A stretch of DNA of 64,000 nucleotides. Source: Cryobacterium shii. Lineage in GTDB: Bacteria > Actinomycetota > Actinomycetes > Actinomycetales > Microbacteriaceae. The stretch covers positions 181,897-245,896 of the forward strand of contig NZ_SOFY01000011.1 in NCBI RefSeq assembly GCF_004402595.1, in the 5' to 3' direction. The notes under the pieces are model-generated. The model was given only the letters and a program-made list of their open reading frames with translations, was not told the origin of the DNA and did not search any database. This document shows positions 1 to 7,580 of this stretch, piece after piece; position 1 is the first letter of the stretch, and each line of letters starts with the position of its first letter. The position numbers and the translations under genes were made by a program.

Positions 1-1316
1 TGGCCCTGCTGGTTGAACATGTCCGGCGGCGCGCCAACGGTCATGCCCTGGGCGAGCACGTCACGCAGGGTCCACGCATCGGACCCCGTGGTCTGCACGC
101 CGACGGCCAGGTCGTGCATGATGCCGATGGACATCCCGGCATCCGTCGCGGCCCGCTGTGCGGTCTCCAACTGCTGGTCGCAGAGCCACTGCAACCAGCT
201 GTGGAACTCGACCCGTCCGGCCAGCCCGTCCCGGTGCGCGGCGGCGAACGGGCCCTGCGGGCCGCGCGGCTCGATGCTCCACTCCGCGGCGTCGACGGGG
301 AAGCGTTCGGACAGGGCGCACCAGAGGGCGAAGTCCGAGAGTCCCTGCCCCTGCTCGGCGCGGAACGTGTCGAACTGCTGCGCGCGGGCCGGGCTGCGGG
401 GCACCTCGTGGATGGCTTCCAGGGCGGTCAGTTTGGCGGCGTAGGCGGAATCCCGGTCGAGCCGGTCCACGTTCAGGTTGGCCGGATGCTGCCGGGCGGC
501 CAGGGCTTCCACGACCGAACGCGCCTCGGCGGGGAGGTAGGCGTATTCGGCCACGTCCTCCACCCGGATGTAGAGCGGGTGGAAGAATCGCCGGCTGGAC
601 GGCAGGTACGGGGAGGGCTCGACCGGCGGCGCGGGCTCGGAGGCGTGGAGGGGATTGACCAGAACGAAGCCGGCACCGTACTGGGAGCCGGAGATCGCGG
701 CCAGGTCGCCCAGGTCGGCGAAGTCACCGATCCCCCAGGAGCGGGAGGAGCGCACCGAGTAGAGCTGTGCCATCAGGCCCCAGTCGCGGCGCCCGGCGGC
801 GAGCCAGGGGGTCCGGAGCCGGGCCGGGGTGACGACGAGCACGGCCTCCCCGGTGCGGCCGTCGTCGTCGGCGTGCAGGGTGTGCCAGCCCAGGGGAAGT
901 CCGGTCGGAATGGTGAAGGCGAGCCGGCTGACGGGCCGGCCGTCGACGTCGCGCGTCTCCCCCGCGTCGCCGTGCTGCGGCACCTCGAAGCGGGCGCCGT
1001 CCTCGGCGATGATCCAGACCGATGTGGCGGAGCCCTGGCGCGCGTGGACGGGCAGCTCGAATTCGCTGCCCTCGCGGATGACGACGCTCGGCGGCAGCAG
1101 CCGGCGCCACGGCGCCAGGCGCTGCTCGGCCAGGGACGACTCGATCTCGACGCCCGTTCCGGCTGCGACGCCCAGCGCGGTCAGCACGCCCCGGAGGGTG
1201 CGGCTCTCGATCGGACGTTCCACGCCGTCCCAGCCGCAAAATGAGGTGTCGACCCCGAGTAGCCGTGCCAACTCCACCAGCGCCGCCGGAGTGCCGTCGA
1301 TCTGTTCGTGTTTCAT
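1..1316 (-). CDS. malQ: 4-alpha-glucanotransferase (amylomaltase, GH77), N-terminal part, cut by window edge
   Basis: This reading frame stays open from ATG at 1316 to the left edge, so only about 438 N-terminal residues are visible and no stop codon is seen. It starts MKHEQIDGTPAALVELARLL. The stretch YSVRSSRSWGIGDFADLGDL at about residue 190-210 and the segment GAPPDMFNQQG at the edge are typical of bacterial MalQ. The family transfers alpha-1,4-glucan segments during cytoplasmic maltodextrin and glycogen metabolism. The long N-terminal extension before the GH77 barrel is usual in actinobacterial MalQ. The catalytic carboxylates lie mostly beyond the edge, so completeness cannot be judged. 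Confidence 0.9.
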   Translation of the reverse strand, partial: MKHEQIDGTPAALVELARLLGVDTSFCGWDGVERPIESRTLRGVLTALGVAAGTGVEIESSLAEQRLAPWRRLLPPSVVIREGSEFELPVHARQGSATSVWIIAEDGARFEVPQHGDAGETRDVDGRPVSRLAFTIPTGLPLGWHTLHADDDGRTGEAVLVVTPARLRTPWLAAGRRDWGLMAQLYSVRSSRSWGIGDFADLGDLAAISGSQYGAGFVLVNPLHASEPAPPVEPSPYLPSSRRFFHPLYIRVEDVAEYAYLPAEARSVVEALAARQHPANLNVDRLDRDSAYAAKLTALEAIHEVPRSPARAQQFDTFRAEQGQGLSDFALWCALSERFPVDAAEWSIEPRGPQGPFAAAHRDGLAGRVEFHSWLQWLCDQQLETAQRAATDAGMSIGIMHDLAVGVQTTGSDAWTLRDVLAQGMTVGAPPDMFNQQG

Positions 1317-1348
1317 GGTCCAACTCTACGGGCCGGCATCGCCCCGGA

Positions 1349-1870
1349 TTACTGCCCCGAACGGCCCTGAGCCAGCGGGAACAGCGGGCGGCAGGTCGTG
1401 CACACTTCACCGTCTGCACCGGTGGTGGCGTCGTGCTCGCTCTGCAGCCTTTCGCGCAGGGCCCACACCAGCAGCACCACGGCCGCGACCGCCACCACGG
1501 GGCGCACGAATCCCTCGAGCAGCGGCACCGCCGTGCGCAGATCGGTCGAGAGCGACAGTGCGATCAGGCCGAGCACGGGCCAGCGCAGATCGCACATGGT
1601 GGCCTCCGCGCCGATTGGCGCGTCGACGTAGCCGGCGACGACCAGGCCGACCAGCCCCGAGCCGACCACGGTGAGCAGATACCCCCACCACGCACCGGGG
1701 AAGACAATCGCGCCATCGATCACCGAGAGGGTACCCGACACGATGGTCAGCCCGACGAGCGCGGCGGCGGCCACGCCGGCGGCAATCAGCCGGCGTGGCA
1801 CCGACCAGGATCGGAGTTCTCCGAACAGGACCGTGATGCTTGTGATGCCGGTGATTCCGGTGACGCTCAT
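1349..1870 (-). CDS. four-helix membrane protein, second gene of a coupled pair
   Basis: 173 residues starting MSVTGITGITSITVLFGELR. Its ATG overlaps the upstream stop (1867-1870), so translation is probably coupled. Four hydrophobic segments are visible, followed by a charged tail with the motif CTTC near the C-terminus. The layout of helices and loops parallels the 163-aa upstream gene (for example GLVGLVVAGYV here against AGLVTATYV there, and VLLVWALRERL against ALLGWALRARL). The two therefore look like products of a duplication. This copy lacks the membrane CPVCN motif of its partner. No function is recognised; the operator upstream of the pair suggests a link to copper or thiol stress. 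Confidence 0.75.
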   Translation of the reverse strand: MSVTGITGITSITVLFGELRSWSVPRRLIAAGVAAAALVGLTIVSGTLSVIDGAIVFPGAWWGYLLTVVGSGLVGLVVAGYVDAPIGAEATMCDLRWPVLGLIALSLSTDLRTAVPLLEGFVRPVVAVAAVVLLVWALRERLQSEHDATTGADGEVCTTCRPLFPLAQGRSGQ

Positions 1871-2358
1871 ACTGTGGCTGACTCCTTGTCGGGTGCTGCG
1901 GCGGTGAGCCGGCAGGAATTTTCGCGGGTGAGGCGCGCCCGGAGCGCCCAGCCGAGCAGCGCGATGGACGCGGCGGCGAGGTAGGGCTGGACCGGTTCGA
2001 AGAACTGCAGGGCGCCGGTGGTGCCGAGCGCGAGGAGAACGATCTTGTTGCACACCGGGCAGCCGACCGCGAAGAAGGTGATCAGCCATCCGGCCAGGCC
2101 GAGGCGCCCCTCCGCCTTTCCGGGCTCCGCACCGTCCGGATAGGCGACGTAGGTGGCGGTGACGAGGCCGGCCAGGATCGCGCTGAGCAGGAGCACTGGC
2201 CAGGACCACATTGTCGGGGGGACCTCGCGGGCGAAAAAGGGCGTGTCGATCAGGTCGGTCGGGATCGCGATCACGAGGACCGTCACGATCGCGCTCAACA
2301 GGGCCACGCCCCAACGCCGAGCGGGCCAGCGTCGCAGGGCGTTCCATCCGATTCGCAT
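1867..2358 (-). CDS. four-helix membrane protein with intramembrane CPVCN motif
   Basis: 163 residues, MRIGWNALRRWPARRWGVAL at the start, with four predicted membrane helices. The third helix carries FFAVGCPVCNKIV, a Cys-Pro-x-Cys pair placed within the hydrophobic segment and conserved-looking. Such pairs can bind metal or cycle redox, but no named family is assigned here. It is the first gene of a two-gene unit with the 173-aa paralogue-like protein. A palindrome, ATACCCTACGGGGTAT, begins five bases upstream of the ATG and overlaps the 3' end of the preceding usp gene. The best purine-rich element (AGGG) is part of that palindrome, so repressor binding could affect both transcription and ribosome access. 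Confidence 0.75.
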   Translation of the reverse strand: MRIGWNALRRWPARRWGVALLSAIVTVLVIAIPTDLIDTPFFAREVPPTMWSWPVLLLSAILAGLVTATYVAYPDGAEPGKAEGRLGLAGWLITFFAVGCPVCNKIVLLALGTTGALQFFEPVQPYLAAASIALLGWALRARLTRENSCRLTAAAPDKESATV

Positions 2359-2362
2359 TTTT

Positions 2363-2378
2363 ATACCCTACGGGGTAT
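2363..2378. promoter_or_regulatory. CsoR/CstR-like operator, copy 1
   Basis: ATACCCTACGGGGTAT is an inverted repeat (ATACCC/GGGTAT arms, 4-nt centre) immediately upstream of the CPVCN membrane gene and overlapping the last codons of the usp gene. It belongs to a set of five such sites in this window. The pattern agrees with the known ATACCC...GGGTAT operators of the CsoR/CstR/RcnR family. Which paralogue binds is not decided by sequence. Confidence 0.65.
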
Positions 2379-3057
2379 TTTCCCGAGTGCCAAGCCCCGT
2401 CGCATCCGTCGTCGTCGCCGCCGCAAGCCGGGCCGGAGGAATGATCAAACCCGGGATCGGCGACCTCTCGGCCACCCGATTCGTCACGCTGCCGAGGGGT
2501 GACTGCCGGCGCCGATGCGAGCCCAGGACGATCAGGTCGTAGTGCCCGGACGCCGCGCTGAGAGCGATCTGCTCGGCCGCCCCGCCGCTCGCCCGGGCGC
2601 TGTGCGGACGCAGGCCCATCGCCGAGAGGGTGCGCACGGCAGCGGCCTGGGCATCTCCGATGATCCGGTCCACCCGGGCGGCGGATGCGCCGAACGCCGT
2701 GTCGTAGTCAAGGGTCGTCAGCAGCGTGACGGAGCTAAGCCGCGCCCCAAACATGGTCGCGGCGGCCACGACGGCATGGGTGGCGGCGTCGGAGCCGTCG
2801 ATGCCGGCCAGCATCCGAATCCGATCGGTGAGGAGCTGATCGGTGCGAGGCTGATCGGTGATTTCCACCGTCTTGAGAACCGGGATCTGCCGCTCCAGGT
2901 AGGCCCCCAGTCCGGCCAGGGCGATCGCGAACGGGCCTGCGGCGACGCCGAGTACGAGCCAGATTACGACGTCGTGGCCCCGCCGGATCATCACCAGCGC
3001 CACGGAGAGACCGACCAGGATCCAGCCGACCAGCACAATCATGATGACCTGCCACAT
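2368..3057 (-). CDS. membrane-anchored universal stress protein
   Basis: 229 residues. The N-terminus has two hydrophobic segments (about residues 4-22 and 30-55: VIMIVLVGWILVGLSVALVM and VVIWLVLGVAAGPFAIALAG). A UspA-like alpha/beta domain follows from about residue 80 (IRMLAGIDGSDAATHAVVAA) to GHYDLIVLGSHRRRQSPLGS near residue 180, matching the nucleotide-binding G-x2-G-x9-G(S/T) signature. UspA domains bind ATP/AMP and support survival under stress. The two-helix anchor places this one at the membrane with a cytoplasmic Usp domain. A short spacer separates it from the amidotransferase gene upstream. Confidence 0.8.
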   Translation of the reverse strand: MWQVIMIVLVGWILVGLSVALVMIRRGHDVVIWLVLGVAAGPFAIALAGLGAYLERQIPVLKTVEITDQPRTDQLLTDRIRMLAGIDGSDAATHAVVAAATMFGARLSSVTLLTTLDYDTAFGASAARVDRIIGDAQAAAVRTLSAMGLRPHSARASGGAAEQIALSAASGHYDLIVLGSHRRRQSPLGSVTNRVAERSPIPGLIIPPARLAAATTTDATGLGTRENTP

Positions 3058-3127
3058 GCCGTCAGCATGGGCGGCCTGCGCCCAACCCGCAAGTGCCGGG
3101 TCGCACGTGCCCGGCTGCAGGCGGAGA

Positions 3128-3865
3128 TCAGTCCTCGGTGGCGAACCGTTCGACGAAGGCCTTCATCAGGGTGGCCGGCTCGGTGACGACGGATGCGTCG
3201 ATCGCCGCGATGACCTCGTCCATCCCGTTGGGGTCAAAGTAGCCGAACTCGCGGTAGATGCGGATGCGGGTCAGGATGCCCGCATTGGTCAGTTCCGGAT
3301 GGAACTGGGTGGCGTAGACGTTGCGTCCCACCCGGAAGGCCTGCACCGGGCAGTCCCGCCCGGTCGCGAGCAGCACGGCGCCGGCCGGCAGGACCGCGCA
3401 CGCCTCCTTGTGGCCGACGAACGCCTCGAAGGTCGGGATCAGCCGGGCGAACAGTTGGTCGGTCGAACCCTCCTCGGTGAGGGATATCATGGTCGGCCCG
3501 GCCTCCTCCGCCCCCTCGCCGTTGAGCGTGCCCTCGAGGTGGCTCGTGAGCAGGCCGATGCCGTAGCAGGCGCCGAGGAACGGGAAGTCCTCGGCCAGGA
3601 CCCGGTCGAGTAGCTCCCCGAGTTCGCCTTCGATCCGGCGCTGAAGCGCGCTCTTCGTCTCCGGCGGATCGCTCGCGTTGAACGGGCTGCCCCCGACGAT
3701 GATGCCGGAGTAGTCCGACAGGACGATCGGCGGCATCGGGCCGGCTTCCAGGCGCACGCGCCGGAGCTGGTCAGGCGCCAGTCCCCCGGCCTCGAGAAAA
3801 CCGGCGTACTCGTCGTCGGCAGCCTCATCTTCGGGACGCGTGGCCAGCAGCAGAAAGGGCTTCAC
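3128..3865 (-). CDS. class I glutamine amidotransferase-like protein
   Basis: 245 residues. The GATase-1 fold is indicated by the nucleophile elbow FLGACYGIGLL (Cys near residue 100), by YSGIIVGGSPFNASDP earlier and by ATQFHPEL near residue 190, which supplies the His-x-Glu part of the triad. Such stand-alone proteins are often annotated GMP-synthase-like, but the ATP-pyrophosphatase half of GMP synthase is absent. The substrate is unknown; gamma-glutamyl hydrolysis or transfer is the family chemistry. It sits between the usp gene and the two-component system on the same strand. Confidence 0.8.
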   Translation of the reverse strand: MKPFLLLATRPEDEAADDEYAGFLEAGGLAPDQLRRVRLEAGPMPPIVLSDYSGIIVGGSPFNASDPPETKSALQRRIEGELGELLDRVLAEDFPFLGACYGIGLLTSHLEGTLNGEGAEEAGPTMISLTEEGSTDQLFARLIPTFEAFVGHKEACAVLPAGAVLLATGRDCPVQAFRVGRNVYATQFHPELTNAGILTRIRIYREFGYFDPNGMDEVIAAIDASVVTEPATLMKAFVERFATED

Positions 3866-3881
3866 AGCATCATCGTAGCGG

Positions 3882-5297
3882 TCACCGGCCCGGGCTCAGT
3901 GGCAGCCGGATCGTGATCGTGGCGCCCCGCCCCGGAGCGGACGTCGCCCCGATGGTGCCGCCGTGGCTGGTGACGATCTCGCGCACGAGGGCCAGCCCGA
4001 TCCCGGAGCCCGCCACCTCTTCGGCGGCCCGCCCCCGCCAGAGCCGGTCGAAGATGAACGGCAGCTCATCCGCGGGGATTCCCGGGCCGCTGTCGGCGAC
4101 CGTGAGCACCGCATGCCCACCGGATCCACTGGATCCACCGGCGCCTTCGACGGTGACCGCGAGGGTGACCTCGTCCCCCGGGCGGCAGTACCGGGCCGCG
4201 TTGGCCAGCAGGTTGCCGACCGCCTGGTGCACCCGGTCGGCGTCGGCTCGGACGGATACCGGCCCCGCCAGGTCGAGGATCACGCCCAGTCCCACCGCCC
4301 GCAACTGCGGCTCGCGCAGCGAAGCCTCCTCCCGCACCAACCGGGCGAGGTCGACCGGGGCCAGGTGCAGGGACAGGCCCGCCGTCTCGACCGCGGACAG
4401 CTCGGCGAGGTCGGCCACCACCCGGCCCAGCCGGAGGGACTGGTCATGCAGACCGGCCAGGCCCTCCGGGGTCGGCTGCACCAGACCGTCACGGAGTTCC
4501 TCCAGTCCGGCCTGCAGCGCTGCCAGCGGAGTGCGCAGCTCGTGGGCCACATCGGCCGTCAGATTGCGCCGGTCCCGGTCGGAGCGCACGACCGCGTCGG
4601 CCATCCCGTTGAACGCGACGGACAGCTCGCCCAGCTCCCCCGGCGCCGTCCCGGTCACGCGCGCCTGGCGGTCGCCGGCGGTGAACGACCGTGCGGCATC
4701 CGTCATTCCGCGGATCGGTCGCACGAGCCGGCGGGTGACCAGCCAGCTCGTACCGATGGCCATGACCAGTGCGACGCCGGCCGCCACGGCGATCCACGCC
4801 CAGGCCACGTCGAGCACCCGGGTGCCCGCGGAACCCCCGAAGGCCACCCGGATCGTGCCGACCCGGGTGCCGTCGACCACGATCGGCGCCGTGACGACGA
4901 CCTGGCCCATGCCCGAACCTGACCCGGACCCGTTGCCCTGGCCGGGCCCGCCGGGGTTCCCGCCGGAGCCGTGTGTGGCGCTCTGCAGCGTCGCTCCGTC
5001 CTGATCGAGCACGGCCAGGCGGCCGGAGGCGGCCTCGCCGACGGCCAGTGCACGGCTCAGATCGGCCGTTTCCCAGCCGCCGGCCTGCTGATACGCGTCG
5101 GCGGCGGCGGCAGCGGCCGACTGCGCGACCTGTTGATGCTCGGCCGCCTGGGCGACCTGTTCGCCGCGGTCGACCCCGATCAGGGCGGCCGCGGTGAGAA
5201 CGAGCACCGACGAGACGGCGACCAGGACGAAGGCGAGCAGAAGCCGGCGGCCGAGCGATCCCAGGCCTACACGCGGCCCGGATCCCACGGCGCTCAC
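3882..5297 (-). CDS. sensor histidine kinase
   Basis: 471 residues. The order is N-terminal transmembrane helix (about residues 15-42), an extracytoplasmic loop of roughly 115 residues, a second helix (about 165-190), HAMP linker, H-box VAHELRTPLAALQAG near residue 255, N-box GNLLANAARYCRPGDEV, and G boxes DSGPGIPADELPFIFDRLW and GSGIGLALV. All catalytic motifs look intact. The loop contains a Gly/Ser-rich stretch (GNGSGSGSGMGQ). The start overlaps the response regulator stop by four bases (ATGA), indicating a cognate pair. The stimulus cannot be read from sequence; the neighbouring DUF2202 gene is a likely target. Confidence 0.9.
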   Translation of the reverse strand: MSAVGSGPRVGLGSLGRRLLLAFVLVAVSSVLVLTAAALIGVDRGEQVAQAAEHQQVAQSAAAAAADAYQQAGGWETADLSRALAVGEAASGRLAVLDQDGATLQSATHGSGGNPGGPGQGNGSGSGSGMGQVVVTAPIVVDGTRVGTIRVAFGGSAGTRVLDVAWAWIAVAAGVALVMAIGTSWLVTRRLVRPIRGMTDAARSFTAGDRQARVTGTAPGELGELSVAFNGMADAVVRSDRDRRNLTADVAHELRTPLAALQAGLEELRDGLVQPTPEGLAGLHDQSLRLGRVVADLAELSAVETAGLSLHLAPVDLARLVREEASLREPQLRAVGLGVILDLAGPVSVRADADRVHQAVGNLLANAARYCRPGDEVTLAVTVEGAGGSSGSGGHAVLTVADSGPGIPADELPFIFDRLWRGRAAEEVAGSGIGLALVREIVTSHGGTIGATSAPGRGATITIRLPLSPGR

Positions 5298-5980
5298 TGC
5301 GGATCCTGGGCGAACCCGAGGCGGTAGCCGACGCCGAGCACGGTCTCCACGACATCTGCCCCGTCGACCCCGAGTTTGCGCCGGAGGTTCTTGATATGCG
5401 AGTCGATCGTGCGCTCGTAGCCGGCGTACTCGTAGCCGCGAACCCTGTTCACCAGTTCATAGCGCGAGTAGACCCGGCCCGGGGCGGCAACCACGGCCGC
5501 GAGGAGACCCCACTCGGTGGGGGTCAGGTCGAGCAGGGTGTCATCCAACCAGGCCCGGTGTGAGCCCTCATCGATCCGCAGCCTCCGGTTGCCGTAGGTG
5601 ACCGGGCCGGCCTCCGCGGTCACTCCGCTGTAGCGGTGAAGGACGGCCTGCACCCGCAACACCACCTCATGGGGGCTGAAGGGCTTCGTCACGTAATCGT
5701 CCGCGCCCAGCTCGAGCCCGCGGATGCGATCCTCGGTGGTGCTGCGTGCGGTCAGCACGATGACGGGCAGATTGCCCAGGGCATGCACCTCCCGGAGCAC
5801 GTCGGTCCCGTCGATGTCCGGAAGACCGAGGTCCAGCACAACCAGGTCGGCCGTGGAGAGCAACCGCAGCGCCTCCGCCCCGGACGCGGTCGTGAGCACG
5901 GAGAATCCGGCCCGCTCCAGGTAGCGGCGCAGCACGTCTCGTATGTCGCGTTCGTCCTCAACGACCAGCACCGTGGGCAT
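5294..5980 (-). CDS. OmpR/PhoB-type response regulator
   Basis: 228 residues. The receiver domain (1-115) has the acidic pocket VEDERD, the phosphoacceptor region LVVLDLGLPDIDG, the conserved Thr in VIVLTARS and the Lys in YVTKPFSPHE. The C-terminal winged helix (about 130-225) ends in the usual VRGVGYRL-like segment, here VETVLGVGYRLG. It is translationally coupled to the downstream kinase. The gene is divergent from the DUF2202 secreted protein across about 140 bases holding direct repeats suited to this regulator class. Confidence 0.92.
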   Translation of the reverse strand: MPTVLVVEDERDIRDVLRRYLERAGFSVLTTASGAEALRLLSTADLVVLDLGLPDIDGTDVLREVHALGNLPVIVLTARSTTEDRIRGLELGADDYVTKPFSPHEVVLRVQAVLHRYSGVTAEAGPVTYGNRRLRIDEGSHRAWLDDTLLDLTPTEWGLLAAVVAAPGRVYSRYELVNRVRGYEYAGYERTIDSHIKNLRRKLGVDGADVVETVLGVGYRLGFAQDPQ

Positions 5981-6029
5981 ACCTCACCATAACTCCCGGC
6001 CGCCCCCGAGCGCCGGATGCCGGCCGGGA

Positions 6030-6069
6030 TCTCCACACCGTCTCCACACGCCTGCCAGAGTCTCTGCAC
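6030..6069. promoter_or_regulatory. direct repeats, candidate response-regulator binding sites
   Basis: TCTCCACAC occurs at 6030-6038 and again at 6041-6049, a spacing of 11 bases (one helical turn). A related TCTCTGCAC lies at 6061-6069, about two turns further. OmpR/PhoB-type regulators typically bind head-to-tail repeats at about 11-base spacing. The site lies between the divergent response-regulator gene and the DUF2202 gene. Binding itself is inferred. Confidence 0.45.
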
Positions 6070-6123
6070 GCCCCTGCGGGAGATTGATCACAGCAACAAC
6101 AAACTCAGTCAAAGGAGCACACC

Positions 6124-6870
6124 ATGCGCAAGAGAATCATTGCCACCTATATCGCCACCGGCGCTGTGGCCACCGCCCTCATCGCCGCCGGGACCGTCCC
6201 CGCGATCGCCCAGAACAGTGATGCGCGAAACGGTGACGGGCAGGGGCCGGGAGCCGGATCGGGAACCAGCACCAGCCAGCCGCACGCCCACTCGGAGATG
6301 ATGAAGAACGGCCAGGAGAACCACGTCGGAATGGGCGACGGCAACGGCGCCGGCACCGGCATGGGCGCCGGAAATGGCGCCGAGAAGGGCACCGGGAATC
6401 GCGGCGCCGGAATGGGCGCCGGCATCGCCGACGTGGCCAGCGGCACCATGACCGACGAGGAGAAGACCGCGATCGCGGCCATGGCCGAGGAGGAGAAGCT
6501 GGCGCACGACCTGTACGTCGCCTTCGCCGATCTGTACGACACCCCTGAATTCAGCAGGGTCGCGAAGGCGGAGGTCAAGCACCTGGACGCCGTCCGTACG
6601 CTCCTCGAGCGCTACGCCGTGACCGACCCGACCGACGGGATCGAGGCCGGCACGTTCACCACCGACAGCACCCAGAAGCTCTACGACACCCTGCTCGCCG
6701 ATGGTTCGGCCAGCCAGGATGCCGCGCTCGAGGCCGCACGCACGGTCGAGAAGACCGACATCGCCGATCTCACGGCCGCGCAGGACGGCGTCACCGCCCC
6801 GGACGTGCTCGCTGTCTACGAGCACCTGCTCGCGGGTTCCGAGCGCCACCTCGTCGCCTTCGGCGGCTAG
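6124..6870 (+). CDS. secreted DUF2202 (ferritin-like fold) protein
   Basis: 248 residues with a signal peptide (MRKRIIATYIATGAVATALIAAGTVPAIAQ). A low-complexity Gly/Asn/Met/Ala linker follows (about residues 35-105, several GMGAGNG-like repeats). The C-terminal DUF2202 helical domain (about 115-248) carries EEEKLAHDLYVAFADLYD and EVKHLDAVRTLLERY. These are the E-x2-x2-H style residues of ferritin-like four-helix bundles, so metal binding is plausible. The start is supported by AAAGGAG eight bases upstream. It is divergent from and probably controlled by the adjacent two-component system. A strong hairpin follows the stop codon. Confidence 0.85.
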   Translation: MRKRIIATYIATGAVATALIAAGTVPAIAQNSDARNGDGQGPGAGSGTSTSQPHAHSEMMKNGQENHVGMGDGNGAGTGMGAGNGAEKGTGNRGAGMGAGIADVASGTMTDEEKTAIAAMAEEEKLAHDLYVAFADLYDTPEFSRVAKAEVKHLDAVRTLLERYAVTDPTDGIEAGTFTTDSTQKLYDTLLADGSASQDAALEAARTVEKTDIADLTAAQDGVTAPDVLAVYEHLLAGSERHLVAFGG

Positions 6871-6884
6871 GTATCGCACGCGAA

Positions 6885-6928
6885 AAGCCGCACAGGGTGC
6901 CCACTTCGGTGGGCACCCTGTGCGGCTT
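6885..6928. terminator. bidirectional intrinsic terminator
   Basis: A perfect 20-bp stem (AAGCCGCACAGGGTGCCCAC and its complement) closes on a TTCG tetraloop. A-rich sequence lies on the left and TT on the right. It lies between the converging DUF2202 and rhodanese genes and can serve both. Confidence 0.9.
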
Positions 6929-6949
6929 GGTCGTGGTGCGGTGTCGCTG

Positions 6950-7327
6950 CTACGGCGTGGTCACGACCGCGAGGCCGGTCGACGAGGCCGCGGCGGAGAT
7001 GCCGCCGCCGTCCGTGACCGAGGTGTAGCCCAGCTCGGCCAGGCGGGCCGCGGCTGCGGAGGAGCGGTTACCGGACTGGCAGTAGACGAGGTAGTCACCG
7101 TCGGTCGGGAGGGGGGCCATCCGGCTGTCGAAGTCAGGAGACTGGACGTCGATGTTGACCGCGCCCTCGAGGTGTCCGGCGGAGAACTCCCCCGGGGTGC
7201 GCACGTCGATCACGACGGCGTCGGCGGCCAGGGCCACGGGCGGAGCCGCAGGAGCGGCGGCGGAACAAGCGGTCAGGCCGAACAGGGCGACGGACGCCAG
7301 GGCCAGGGCTGCGAAAAAGGTTTTCAT
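6950..7327 (-). CDS. rhodanese-like lipoprotein
   Basis: 125 residues. A lipoprotein signal ends in LTAC with Cys21, so the protein is predicted to be anchored outside the membrane. The single rhodanese domain (about 35-115) shows VIDVRTPGEFSAGHLEGAVN and the active-site loop CQSGNRS with Cys83. Rhodaneses carry sulfane sulfur as a Cys persulfide. The start is backed by GGTGGAG just before the ATG. A perfect palindrome containing ATACCCCCGGGGGTAT lies nine bases upstream of the ATG, which suggests control by a CsoR/CstR-type repressor. The nearby 38-aa Cys-rich gene and the SQR-like gene at 62 kb carry similar sites. Confidence 0.88.
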   Translation of the reverse strand: MKTFFAALALASVALFGLTACSAAAPAAPPVALAADAVVIDVRTPGEFSAGHLEGAVNIDVQSPDFDSRMAPLPTDGDYLVYCQSGNRSSAAAARLAELGYTSVTDGGGISAAASSTGLAVVTTP

Positions 7328-7335
7328 GACTCCAC

Positions 7336-7357
7336 CTTATACCCCCGGGGGTATAAG
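7336..7357. promoter_or_regulatory. CsoR/CstR-like operator, copy 2 (perfect palindrome)
   Basis: This is a 22-base perfect palindrome whose core is ATACCCCCGGGGGTAT (7339-7354). It begins nine bases upstream of the rhodanese ATG. It is the most symmetrical of the five copies in the window. Confidence 0.7.
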
Positions 7358-7453
7358 ATTCGCCCGGGTTGTCAACCCGCGCCGCACGCAGAAGAGACTG
7401 GCCGCCAGTGGTGGCGGTCAGTCTCTCGCGCGCTTTGCTGGCGCGGGGCAGGA

Positions 7454-7570
7454 CTAGTTACAGGTGCAACGCTGCTCGGCGGGAACGCCGGCCATGACAC
7501 TGTCGACGTGCTCACCGCAGCCGGTCCAGGTGATTTTATTGCAACGGTTGCAACGGATGGGACTGCACAT
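7454..7570 (-). CDS. 38-residue Cys-rich small protein (CxxC...WTGCG...RCTC)
   Basis: ATG at 7570 is preceded by AAGGAG five bases upstream. The frame closes at TAG (7454-7456) and gives 38 residues with six cysteines at positions 2, 7, 10, 18, 35 and 37. Visible motifs are CNRCNKITWTGCGEHVD and RCTCN. CxxC plus CxC pairs suggest zinc or copper binding. Small proteins of similar pattern are known in bacteria and fungi without an established role. It follows the two-gene anchored-protein unit on the same strand but has its own operator (copy 3) within the 3' end of the preceding gene. Copper or persulfide-linked expression is an inference. Confidence 0.75.
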   Translation of the reverse strand: MCSPIRCNRCNKITWTGCGEHVDSVMAGVPAEQRCTCN

Positions 7571-7580
7571 GGTCACTCCT

